The notes under the pieces are model-generated. The model was given only the letters and a program-made list of their open reading frames with translations. It was not told the DNA's origin and did no database searches. A stretch of DNA of 64,000 nt from positions 1-64,000 of the forward strand of contig JBGSVE010000086.1 in assembly GCA_041753075.1 (NCBI GenBank), given 5' to 3'. The stretch is from UBA6163 sp041753075 (GTDB lineage Bacteria > Planctomycetota > Planctomycetia > Pirellulales > Pirellulaceae). This document shows positions 1 through 7,624 of this stretch, one piece after another (position 1 is the first letter of the stretch; each line of letters opens with the position of its first letter). Position numbers and translations under genes: made by a program.

Positions 1-140
1 GTTCGTTCCCACGTTTCTAAGAAGGTTAATCGTTCCATTGGTTGAAGGCAAATTGCTCGCCAGATGTCGCCGGCCACCCGTTCAAAAAAATAAAGTCCGC
101 CGAATGTTATTGGTGACGTTACGATCGTCATGGGGAAGGA

Positions 141-219
141 AAAAGGGTCAGGAGCCATTTTGGCTGACTGGGCAGTTCTATGCATTTCCCAAACTGCCAA
201 TTAGGCTCCTGACCCTTTT
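141..219. repeat. Palindromic repeat, possible MITE/REP-like element
   Basis: The outer arms at 141-156 and 204-219 are perfect 16-bp inverted repeats. A second pair, 171-177 with 192-198, nests inside, so a transcript would fold into a long two-part hairpin. The right arm supplies the last five codons and the stop codon of the minus-strand gene ending at 201. The arm carries the core GGGTCAG that also occurs in the 32.85 kb palindrome. It could act as a terminator or as a non-autonomous mobile element; there is no transposase nearby. Confidence 0.7.
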
Positions 220-455
220 TCTCCTCCTTTTTCTCCTCTATGGTTTAGGGCAGTCTCGCTACGTGCCTTGCCTCGACGGGTGCGACGAAACCACCAGTCT
301 GTGTAGCCCCAAGTCATTGCGATTAGCCAAACCATCGCTAGAGCTAGTGGTGCATGTGCAGTGAATTCGCCGCTAAAATAGTTGAGCGCGACGATCACCA
401 CAACTGCGACCGGTGGCACTACGCATGTCAGAAAGATTTTAGTTGCGTTCGACAC
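201..455 (-). CDS. Small two-helix membrane protein of unknown function
   Basis: The frame reads through to TTG codons upstream of 455, but the part that looks like protein begins at the GTG at 455, giving about 84 residues. There are two hydrophobic helices (about residues 7-25 and 33-50), then a W-W-F-R-R-T-R-R stop-transfer segment and a Gly/Lys-rich tail. The tail ends KGSGA and is encoded by the arm of the 141-219 palindrome, so the natural C-terminus may have been replaced when the repeat inserted. The start is uncertain because no clear ribosome binding site is visible. I do not recognise a family. Confidence 0.5.
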   Translation of the reverse strand: MSNATKIFLTCVVPPVAVVVIVALNYFSGEFTAHAPLALAMVWLIAMTWGYTDWWFRRTRRGKARSETALNHRGEKGGEKGSGA

Positions 456-619
456 AGGTCCAAGCTTCGGGTTGTTGGTTAGTCTGCTATCACCAACACG
501 TTCGGTGCCAATTTCGCGATACCTACCCCATCGACAGAACGGAACGCGTAACCGGGAACGCGAGGGAAAGTTTCTAACGGCCAAATCGCTCAGCTCGCGT
601 TCTCCGGTTCACGCGATGG

Positions 620-1105
620 TTACCTGCCCATTGTGGGTTGAAGTTGTATTTTCAGCTTGCGACCGCCGGTAATCGCAAATCCAGAGCGTTCGTAAAATGC
701 TAGCGTGCGGTCAAAGCCGGGGAGCGGCGGAGTTGTTACTTCGAGCATGGACCATCCGCGTTCGCGAGCGCGTGCGATCAATGTGGTTAGCAGTTGCTTG
801 CCAATTCCTCGCGATCGATGGGCCGGTCGAACATAGAGTTCGGGAATCGTACCGAATGCCCCGTTTCCATACAGTGAGTGGCTCTGATAGACGGTCGCAA
901 AACCAACCGCTTGATCGCCATCGAAAGCGACGAACCCATCGTAAATGCCGTCCGCGATAAATGTAGAGAGGCGGCGGGCAGTTGGATCGTGTTCAAAATC
1001 GAACGCCGGCAAGTCGATCACGCGCATGATCTCGTGCAGCAGTTCACCAACCATGACGGTGACGCACTGGACAGAGTCGGACGACAGGCGTTGAACGGCG
1101 ATCAC
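620..1105 (-). CDS. GNAT-family N-acetyltransferase
   Basis: A 161-residue single-domain acetyltransferase of the GCN5 superfamily, expected to transfer an acetyl group from acetyl-CoA to an amine. The acetyl-CoA pyrophosphate loop (motif A, R-x-x-G-x-G) is visible as RSRGIGKQLL near residue 100, preceded by the beta-4 strand ELYVRP. The C-terminal F-Y-E-R-S-G-F segment is the typical end of the fold. The start is GTG at 1105; an internal ATG at 1054 would delete part of the first strand and helix, so the long form is preferred. The substrate cannot be told from sequence. It is a single gene, with a membrane protein downstream on the same strand. Confidence 0.85.
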   Translation of the reverse strand: MIAVQRLSSDSVQCVTVMVGELLHEIMRVIDLPAFDFEHDPTARRLSTFIADGIYDGFVAFDGDQAVGFATVYQSHSLYGNGAFGTIPELYVRPAHRSRGIGKQLLTTLIARARERGWSMLEVTTPPLPGFDRTLAFYERSGFAITGGRKLKIQLQPTMGR

Positions 1106-1357
1106 GTTTAGATTTGGAGTGAATTGGGTTTAGCGGATTTCAGTCGGGTAACGATTAATTCTGGGCGGTTGTTCCAGGTGGAAATGGATGTTATCACGCG
1201 GACTAAGCGGAGCGAATCCATATTCTGACCCTGAGTACCCGTACCGAATGGAAACAGCCCGACAGAGGGGCTCTGGCAGATGGAATGGATTGGGATTGAC
1301 AGTGCAAGGATGTGCATTCAGAACGTGTGTACAGACACCTCGCAGGGAGTACGGTTC

Positions 1358-1501
1358 ATGTCGACGGCACAATTTCGATTACGGTTGAGTCGGGCCCAGG
1401 TCCATCCCGATGACCTTAAATGGATGCCGGCATGGTTGGACGCGTATGCTGCCATGCGTCAACCAAACATCAACAAGTCGTTGACGGTTTCGCAGTCCTA
1501 A
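1358..1501 (+). pseudogene. Short ORF resembling the N-terminus of a planctomycete tyrosine recombinase (stub)
   Basis: A 47-codon reading frame starts with ATG behind a good GGGAG ribosome binding site at about 1344-1349. Its product (FRLRLSRAQVHPDDLKWMPA and so on, then W-L-D-A-Y) resembles from memory the first residues of SAM-like integrase/recombinase proteins in this group, where a helix with a W-x-x-x-Y pattern precedes the core-binding domain. It stops at 1501 with no catalytic domain in any frame downstream. I read it as a truncated recombinase or a decayed cassette gene. An unrelated small protein is possible. Confidence 0.35.
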
Positions 1502-1589
1502 TGCCGGGGGCACTGCAGAAGTAAGGGTCAGCGACCACTGTGGACGTCAAGTTCAATCGATGTTTAAACCGTCCGTAGCGTGGAGAATC

Positions 1590-2330
1590 TTATTGAACCT
1601 CGACCGCGTGGATCGTTACTTCACCGTAAGCATTGGCTTGGTCACCGCGCGCGACGTTGGATTGGGTGTAGACACCGGTTTTGAAAAAACATCCGTCGCG
1701 TGAGATCTTCCAACGCATTTTTTCGATGTTGTTGTAGGAGACCGTGACCTCGCCAGCGGCGGCTTTGATCTCGACATCGATCACGGTGCCGAGTTGGTAA
1801 TTGTCATTCAAGGTGACTTCTTCGAGGCCATTGCGTTCGACGAACAACTTGTGCCCTTCCAATCGAACCATCATCAGGTCATCGTCGGCGTCGTGAATCT
1901 GCGCACACACGACATGCTTTTTGACTTGTGGGGTCTGTGTGATCGCCAATCGCAACTTCATCACATGCGGATCGGTGTCGTCGGTGCTCCAGGACACGCC
2001 GCGCCCGGTAACGCGATTGGCCTCGCGTAATTCACATCGCGGAAACTTCGACCCGCGCGTCGTTACGCCGTCACAGCGGGCGCGAAAGACAACGCTCTTG
2101 CCATCGGGGCTGACAAAGAAGTAATCGGGAAGGACAAACGTCCGCAATTCATTGGGTTGGATTTCGTCGGGCTTGCCGGCGTGATTGGTGTCCACGGGCA
2201 ACGTCAGCTTCCAACAGGATAAATCAATCGTTTCACCAGGCAGCGGGTCTGCGGCAGGTGACAACGTTGAAAAAAATGACGCACAAATCAGAATGATACC
2301 GGGGCAAACGCGTTGACGGTTGGTTCTCAT
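1590..2330 (-). CDS. Polysaccharide lyase family 7 (alginate lyase) domain protein, secreted
   Basis: A 246-residue protein with a signal peptide (MRTNRQR, hydrophobic core, cleavage near S-P-A-A-D). The three hallmark PL7 segments are present: P-R-C-E-L-R-E (the family's R-S/T-E-L-R-E strand), A-Q-I-H (Q-x-H active-site strand) and F-F-K-T-G-V-Y-T-Q-S (the Y-F-K-x-G-x-Y-x-Q strand bearing the catalytic Tyr). Members cleave alginate or related polyuronates by beta-elimination, which fits a marine heterotroph growing on algal polysaccharide. The usual first residue S/T of the RSELRE motif is Cys here. The ATG at 2330 is preferred over the longer frame because it begins the signal peptide. Divergent from glyA. 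Confidence 0.88.
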   Translation of the reverse strand: MRTNRQRVCPGIILICASFFSTLSPAADPLPGETIDLSCWKLTLPVDTNHAGKPDEIQPNELRTFVLPDYFFVSPDGKSVVFRARCDGVTTRGSKFPRCELREANRVTGRGVSWSTDDTDPHVMKLRLAITQTPQVKKHVVCAQIHDADDDLMMVRLEGHKLFVERNGLEEVTLNDNYQLGTVIDVEIKAAAGEVTVSYNNIEKMRWKISRDGCFFKTGVYTQSNVARGDQANAYGEVTIHAVEVQ

Positions 2331-2404
2331 TGACGGTTTACCCTGGAAGGTTGACAATTACGCTTTTACTCACCGAAATCTCCACGCCGAGCCCCGGAAG
2401 ATCA

Positions 2405-3664
2405 ATGACACCGCTTGAGCAGCAAGACCCTGCGATTTGGGAAGCGATCACTTGTGAAGCCCGTCGCCAACAAGACGGCCTGGAAATGATCGCCAGTGAG
2501 AATTACACCAGTCTAGCCATTATGCAGGCGGCTGGAAGCGTGCTGACGAACAAGTACGCCGAGGGATATCCGGGCCACAGGTATTACGGCGGTTGCCAGT
2601 TTGTTGATGTGGCCGAGCAATTGGCGATCGATCGTGCCAAGCAATTGTTCGGTGCCGAAGCTGCCAACGTCCAGCCGCACAGCGGGTCGCAGGCGAACAC
2701 GGCGGTATATCTGTCGTGCCTGAATCCGGGCGACACGGTGCTGGGTCTGGACCTTGCCCAAGGTGGACACCTGACGCACGGAATGCACTTGAACATCAGC
2801 GGCAAACTGTACAACTTCGTTAAGTATGGCGTTGACCCCGTCAATCATCGGCTGGACTTTGACCAGATTGTCAAGTTGGCCCGCGAGCATCGCCCCAAGT
2901 TGATCGTTGCCGGTGCGAGTGCTTACCCGCGCGAGATCCCGCACGCGAGGTTCGCGGAAATCGCCGGCGAGGTCGGTGCCAAGTTGCTCGTAGACATGGC
3001 GCACTACGCGGGCCTGGTAGCGGCCGGAGTGCATAACAGTCCGGTGCCTCATGCCGACTATGTGACCACGACGACGCACAAGACGTTGCGCGGTCCGCGC
3101 GGCGGTTTGATCCTATGTCGTGGTGAGCACTTGAAAGACATCAACCGCAGCGTCTTCCCGGGCATCCAGGGTGGGCCGCTGATGCACGTCGTTGCGGCCA
3201 AGGCAGTTTGCTTTGGCGAAGCGTTGACCGATGACTTCAAAGTGTATGGTCGCCAAGTGGTTGAGAATGCGAAAGTGCTGGCCGAGACGTTGATGTCCAA
3301 GGGGCTGCGTTTGGTCAGCGGCGGCACCGACAACCACTTGATGTTGGTTGATGTAACGGCGGTTGGCTTGGGCGGTAAAAAGGCCGAGGCAACACTGGAT
3401 CATTGTGGCATCACGGTAAACATGAACATGATTCCGTTTGACACGCGGACTCCGAAGGATCCATCGGGCATTCGTATTGGCACACCGGCGCTGACGACGC
3501 GGGGCATGGGAGTCAACGAGATGAGGCGCGTCGGTGTGTGGATTCACCAGGCGCTATCGCATTGTGATAACGCCAATATCTTGGCCGGAATACAGCGTGA
3601 GATTGTCGAATTGTGTGACCAATTCCCCGTACCGGCCGAGCGTACAGCGGCGTTTGCGAGTTAG
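2405..3664 (+). CDS. glyA: Serine hydroxymethyltransferase
   Basis: A 419-residue PLP enzyme interconverting serine and glycine with tetrahydrofolate, the main entry of one-carbon units. The PLP lysine lies in T-T-T-H-K-T-L-R-G-P-R-G-G, and the N-terminal segments I-A-S-E-N-Y-T-S, K-Y-A-E-G-Y-P and R-Y-Y-G-G match the family. The open frame extends upstream to a TTG at 2330, but the ATG at 2405 sits behind GGAAG and aligns with the family start. The length is normal. A response regulator gene begins four bases after the stop, suggesting co-transcription. Confidence 0.97.
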   Translation: MTPLEQQDPAIWEAITCEARRQQDGLEMIASENYTSLAIMQAAGSVLTNKYAEGYPGHRYYGGCQFVDVAEQLAIDRAKQLFGAEAANVQPHSGSQANTAVYLSCLNPGDTVLGLDLAQGGHLTHGMHLNISGKLYNFVKYGVDPVNHRLDFDQIVKLAREHRPKLIVAGASAYPREIPHARFAEIAGEVGAKLLVDMAHYAGLVAAGVHNSPVPHADYVTTTTHKTLRGPRGGLILCRGEHLKDINRSVFPGIQGGPLMHVVAAKAVCFGEALTDDFKVYGRQVVENAKVLAETLMSKGLRLVSGGTDNHLMLVDVTAVGLGGKKAEATLDHCGITVNMNMIPFDTRTPKDPSGIRIGTPALTTRGMGVNEMRRVGVWIHQALSHCDNANILAGIQREIVELCDQFPVPAERTAAFAS

Positions 3665-3668
3665 CTTG

Positions 3669-4109
3669 ATGGTCCAACATCGGATTTTGATTGCCGACGA
3701 CAACGCGGCGAATCGCGAGTTGCTCGAAGCCTACTTGGTCAACGTAGACTGCGACATTGAGACGGCGGTAGACGGCAAAGATACGTTGAGCAAGGTCGAG
3801 TCTTTCTCGCCCGACTTGGTGTTGCTTGATGTGATGATGCCGAAGCTCAATGGCTTCGAGGTGTGTCGCCAAATGAAAGACAGCGACCGGCACGGAGGTG
3901 TGATGGTGTTGATGGTGACGGCGCTTGACGAGTTGGGAGATATCGAGCGGGCCGTCGAAGCCGGGACCGACGATTACTTGACCAAGCCGATCAATAAGTT
4001 TGCGTTGCTCAAGCGAGTCGAGACGATGCTCAAGTTCAAGAGCGTCACGGATGAACTGGAGCGACTGCGGGCGTACATTCGCGAGATGGAAGATCAGGTT
4101 CAGTCATAA
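3669..4109 (+). CDS. Single-domain-type response regulator (CheY-like receiver)
   Basis: 146 residues: a complete receiver domain followed by a short charged helix (V-T-D-E-L-E-R-L-R-A-Y-I-R-E) that could be a coiled coil. The acidic pair D10/D11, phospho-acceptor D54 (in V-L-L-D-V-M-M-P), conserved Thr in V-T-A-L-D-E and Lys in L-T-K-P-I-N are all present, so it should be phosphorylatable. There is no output domain, so it probably acts by protein contact. No histidine kinase gene lies nearby. It starts 4 bp after glyA and is followed by a hairpin terminator at 4115-4150. Confidence 0.92.
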   Translation: MVQHRILIADDNAANRELLEAYLVNVDCDIETAVDGKDTLSKVESFSPDLVLLDVMMPKLNGFEVCRQMKDSDRHGGVMVLMVTALDELGDIERAVEAGTDDYLTKPINKFALLKRVETMLKFKSVTDELERLRAYIREMEDQVQS

Positions 4110-4153
4110 AAAAAACGGCCCGGCAAGTTATTCACCTGCCGGACCGTCTTTGT
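4108..4153. terminator. Bidirectional rho-independent terminator
   Basis: A GC-rich stem (ACGG-CCCGGCA, 4115-4125, pairing with TGCCGG-ACCGT, 4137-4147) is preceded by an A-run at 4108-4115 and followed by TCTTT. It lies between the convergent response regulator gene and the minus-strand Cys-rich gene and could end transcription from both sides. Confidence 0.75.
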
Positions 4154-4206
4154 AGGTCACGTCTGAAAGGTTTCAGGCTGACTAAGTTCGCGTTTGCTTT
4201 TACAGC

Positions 4207-5052
4207 TTAGCGGACGTAGCGAGCACTGGCCTGAACGACGCGACGCTTGCTTTGATTCGATGCACTGGGATCGACCATTGGACCTGGGGCCATTGGTGCG
4301 GACTGCATCATTGGTGCAGCGTGCATCATCGGGGCAGCTTGCATGGGCATTGCTGATCCGCATCCGCAATCGCTGCTGCAGCCGGTGTCGCAACCGATGT
4401 CACAACCGCTGTCGCATCCGCAGCCCTTCTTGCAACCAAACAGCTTGCTCAGCAGGCCGCCATGCTTCTTGCCGCAACCACAGCCGCTGTCGCAGCTTGA
4501 TTCGCAACCGCAGGCTGGCTCAGCAGCACATCCGCAAGCGGATGATTCGCAAGCGGATGATTCGCAGCCACAAGCTGGTTCAGCAGCACAACCGCAAGCG
4601 GGAGCTTCGCAGCCGCAAGCAGGAGTGGTGTCGCATCCGCAGCTCTTTTTGCAACCGAACAGCTTGCTCAGCAGGCCGCTGTGCTTCTTGCCGAAGCATC
4701 CGCAACCGCTGTCGCATCCGCCGCCGCATGCTGGTTCAGCAGCACAGCCGCAAGCTGGCTCAGCGGCGCATCCGCCACAAGCCGACTCGCAACCGCAAGC
4801 TGGTTCAGCAGCACAGCCACAAACCGGCTCAGCGGCGCATCCGCCACAAGCCGACTCGCTACCGCAAGCTGGTTCAGCAGCGCAACCGCCGCAAGCCGAC
4901 TCGCAACCGCATGCTGGCTCGGCATCACAGCAGCTAGCGGCACAGCCGCAGCCCTTCATACCGAGCATTTTGTCCAACAGATCAAATCCGAAGCTCGGGC
5001 TGTTGATTAAACAGCCGAGAACTAGGGTTGTCGATAATATTATCCGCTTCAT
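4207..5052 (-). CDS. Cys-rich, repeat-containing secreted protein (planctomycete type)
   Basis: 281 residues with an N-terminal signal peptide (MKRIILSTTLVLGCLINSPS). The mature part is built from short units of the type A-E-P-A-C-G-C-E-S-A; about 49 residues (roughly one in six) are Cys. Two copies of a module G-K-K-H-x-G-L-L-S-K-L-F-G-C-K-K interrupt the Cys repeats. The tail is Met/Ala/Pro-rich and ends in a basic segment R-R-V-V-Q-A-S-A-R-Y-V-R. The ATG at 5052 follows AAGGAG, so the longer upstream frame is not used. The spacing suggests a disulfide-crosslinked envelope component or metal binding; both are inference. The opposite strand is also open in two frames because of the repeat composition, but that is a shadow. 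Confidence 0.85.
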   Translation of the reverse strand: MKRIILSTTLVLGCLINSPSFGFDLLDKMLGMKGCGCAASCCDAEPACGCESACGGCAAEPACGSESACGGCAAEPVCGCAAEPACGCESACGGCAAEPACGCAAEPACGGGCDSGCGCFGKKHSGLLSKLFGCKKSCGCDTTPACGCEAPACGCAAEPACGCESSACESSACGCAAEPACGCESSCDSGCGCGKKHGGLLSKLFGCKKGCGCDSGCDIGCDTGCSSDCGCGSAMPMQAAPMMHAAPMMQSAPMAPGPMVDPSASNQSKRRVVQASARYVR

Positions 5053-5584
5053 GGAGCCACGTCTCCTTGTCGCTCTAGCGTTAGTTATTCGCGATGAAGA
5101 TGAATCAAAATTGCGGTTAACGCGATTGGCAAAGTCTTGGGCACGGTCGGTGTTCGAAGTCACCGCCGATCGCACCCGCTAACTTGAACAAGCACTGGGA
5201 CGGGGTCAGGTGCGGGACACCATACCCGCTGACTTCGTTCTGCTTGATCGTGTTGCCAAACCGATTCCGCGTTTTCGTTCTCATTCATCGACAAGACATT
5301 GACGTCCTCTGTCAACACCTTTGGGTCGTTGTCCGGTCGCGTTAAGTACCGCAACAAGCGGTCTCTCCAGCCGACTGGACCACTACACGTATCGACCAGC
5401 AAATCGGTCGGAATGAGCAATCAGGTAAGAAATCGGGTGATTGAGAAGCGTTGCCGATCAAGAAAAATGAGCAGCTTGGGTAATTTATTGGGCGTTTGGC
5501 GACAAAGGGTATCCGCGTCATCGCCACCCACTGAAAAGGTGTCATTATCGGCACCTCAAGGACTTCCCAATCTTCCTCGTTTGC
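5053..5584. other. Intergenic stretch without a supported gene
   Basis: This 530-bp stretch holds several overlapping open frames but none with a good start site or a product I recognise. A minus-strand frame across 5160-5420 is open upstream of the Cys-rich gene. It probably contains the promoter of the Cys-rich gene. Confidence 0.4.
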
Positions 5585-5863
5585 TTAATCGATCGACTCG
5601 CCGGAGTCCTGGTTGGCGAGCGCCCGCAGCTTGGTTCGCAGTGTGGGACGGCTGATTCCTAGACGCATTGCTGCCCGCGTCAGATTATTGTTGGTCTGGC
5701 GCAGCACGGTCAGGATGATCGTGGCCTCGACGCGGTGCATGACTTCGTCGAAAACGTTGACCGAACCGGCTTCGAGACAGCGATCGGTTTCCGTTTGGAT
5801 CTGGGATTCGAGATCGGCGTGATGATTGGCGGACGGAAGTTCAAAAACATCAGGTTGTGGCAT
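5585..5863 (-). CDS. Fis-type DNA-binding protein
   Basis: About 92 residues if started at the ATG at 5863, which has CCGGAG six bases upstream; this matches the size of Fis. The C-terminal third is a Fis-type helix-turn-helix (N-N-N-L-T-R-A-A-M-R-L-G-I-S-R-P-T-L-R-T, then K-L-R), as at the end of NtrC-family activators, but there is no AAA+ or receiver domain. The N-terminal part is acidic and helical, plausibly a dimerisation region. The frame remains open to 6040, giving a less plausible 151-residue form that would overlap the divergent transporter frame. It is likely a regulator; control of the divergent MFS gene is only an inference from position. Confidence 0.75.
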   Translation of the reverse strand: MPQPDVFELPSANHHADLESQIQTETDRCLEAGSVNVFDEVMHRVEATIILTVLRQTNNNLTRAAMRLGISRPTLRTKLRALANQDSGESID

Positions 5864-6092
5864 CTCGATCTCCGGTGGGTAGCTTGCGGGCAACCCAATT
5901 GTGATTCGCCGGTAGGCGAAAGAATAGAGTCTGCGGAAACCGGACCATTGGGTGGTGTAACGCCCCGTTGTCGCCGTGAAACTGGTTTTCCAGTGGCGAG
6001 AAAATCGCGAACTCGGAACAATCAGCCAAGCTCCTGTCATTTATTCAATCGATACCCGCTACCAGACTCCCCAAAACCGCCCGCGTTCCATT

Positions 6093-7604
6093 ATGCCCGC
6101 CGCAACCCGCGAACCACGCCATTTGCGTCCCAGTTCGATTCCCGTCGCCGCAGCCGTGCCGGATGTTTCGTATTTGGCCGCCACCGGCTCGCCAGCCAAA
6201 ACCGCCCGGTCAGCCCGCAGCGACCGAGCCGACCAAACTCGCGCGAACTTGCGCGCCAGCACTGCCGACGGTGCGACGTTTGGTCTGATGGTCGGTGCCG
6301 GCGAAACCTATTTCGCCGCGTTCGCGCTGGCCGTTGGCATGGGCGAAGTCTCGGCAGGCTTGGTTTCGAGCGTTCCGCTGTTGGCCGGTGGAATCTTGCA
6401 ATTGATTTCGCTGCACGCCGTCCGCTGGGTCGGTTCGGAAAAGCGATGGGTGTTGTTTTGCGCCGGCCTGCAATCGTTGGCGTTCATTCCGCTTGTTTAC
6501 GCGGCGATGTCAGGGACGGTCACGCTTGGCACACTATTATTGATTGCTTCGTTGTACTGGGCCGGTGGGTTGGCCAGCGGTCCGGCGTGGAACACTTGGA
6601 TTGAAGCCATTGTGCCGGGCAAGGTGCGCCCGCGCTACTTTGCTTCGCGGACCCGCATCTCGCAATTGATGACGTTGACGGGATTGGTCGCAGCGGGGTT
6701 CCTTTTGCAATGGGCCCAGTCGCATGATCGCGCGCTGTGGGGATTTGCGTTTGTATTTTGCGTTGCCGGATTGGCGCGAGTGTGGTCCGTATATTGGTTG
6801 TCGCGACATTACGCCCCACAACAACCTTACGTGACGCAAGCGAAGCCGAACCGACCAAAGGTTTCAATCGCCAACACCGAGACGCGGTCCGCTGCGGAAC
6901 AACGAGCACCAATGTCGGGCATTCGGTTGCTCGCCTATTTGGTCATGGTCCAAGGTATGGTGCAGATCTCTGGGCCGTTCTTCGCTCCTTACATGCTCGA
7001 AGAGTTGAATTATTCATACGGCCGGTTTGTGATTTTATTGGCGATCGGTTTTTTGGCCAAAGTGATTGCGTTGTCGTGGTGGGCAAGCGTGTCACATCGC
7101 GGTGGTGCGAAGCGATTGTTGTGGATCGGTGGGATTGGCATCATTCCGCTGTCGTCGTTGTGGATTGTGTCACAGAATTTTTACTGGTTGGCGGCGGTGC
7201 AGATCCTCAGCGGCATGTTATGGGCAGCTTATGAGTTGGGATTCTTTTTGATGTTCTTTGAGGCGCTGCCGATCCAGCGCCGGACGCGGATGCTGACCTA
7301 CTACAATCTTGCCAACACGTCGGCCTGGTGTACCGGAGCGCTCATCGGTGGTTGGTTGCTGTATTCCTATGGAGCGGGCGAGCGTGGGTATTACATGCTG
7401 TTTGGGATCTCGTCGTTGGGTCGGCTCGCGGCACTTGGCCTATTAGTTGGAACCAGCCAGCGGGCCGTCCCGATTTTGCGAGTTGGCATTCGCGTGCTGG
7501 GGATTCGCCCGGCCGCAGGCATGGTTGATTCGCCAATCCTGCCGACGCTCGGCGACGAGCACCGCAAGTCCACCGCTGTCGAATCGCTTCAACCGGCGGC
7601 GTAA
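6093..7604 (+). CDS. Major facilitator superfamily (MFS) transporter
   Basis: 503 residues with a cytoplasmic Arg/Ala-rich N-terminal extension of about 65 residues, followed by around twelve hydrophobic helices in two halves split by a polar loop near residues 240-270. The loop after helix two (R-W-V-G-S-E-K-R-W) and the charged W-I-E-A-I-V-P-G-K-V-R-P-R-Y-F-A-S-R-T-R segment after helix four fit the MFS fold. The ATG at 6093 was chosen; an in-frame upstream start at 5976 would lengthen an already long polar N-terminus. The substrate is unknown. Transcribed divergently from the Fis-like gene. Confidence 0.85.
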   Translation: MPAATREPRHLRPSSIPVAAAVPDVSYLAATGSPAKTARSARSDRADQTRANLRASTADGATFGLMVGAGETYFAAFALAVGMGEVSAGLVSSVPLLAGGILQLISLHAVRWVGSEKRWVLFCAGLQSLAFIPLVYAAMSGTVTLGTLLLIASLYWAGGLASGPAWNTWIEAIVPGKVRPRYFASRTRISQLMTLTGLVAAGFLLQWAQSHDRALWGFAFVFCVAGLARVWSVYWLSRHYAPQQPYVTQAKPNRPKVSIANTETRSAAEQRAPMSGIRLLAYLVMVQGMVQISGPFFAPYMLEELNYSYGRFVILLAIGFLAKVIALSWWASVSHRGGAKRLLWIGGIGIIPLSSLWIVSQNFYWLAAVQILSGMLWAAYELGFFLMFFEALPIQRRTRMLTYYNLANTSAWCTGALIGGWLLYSYGAGERGYYMLFGISSLGRLAALGLLVGTSQRAVPILRVGIRVLGIRPAAGMVDSPILPTLGDEHRKSTAVESLQPAA

Positions 7605-7624
7605 ATTTGACGACGACGACCTGC

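Noticed and set aside
38..364. Plus-strand frame at the left edge
   Set aside because: It spans the 141-219 palindrome, is antisense to the small membrane gene and has no ribosome site.
4490..4930. Short direct repeats that might be taken for a CRISPR array
   Set aside because: The repeats are in-frame coding units of the Cys-rich protein, with no constant repeat-spacer lengths and no cas genes.
4194..5182. Two long plus-strand open frames across the Cys-rich gene
   Set aside because: They are Gln/Pro- or Arg/Ser-rich translations of the same repeats on the opposite strand, without a signal peptide or ribosome site; the minus-strand gene has both.
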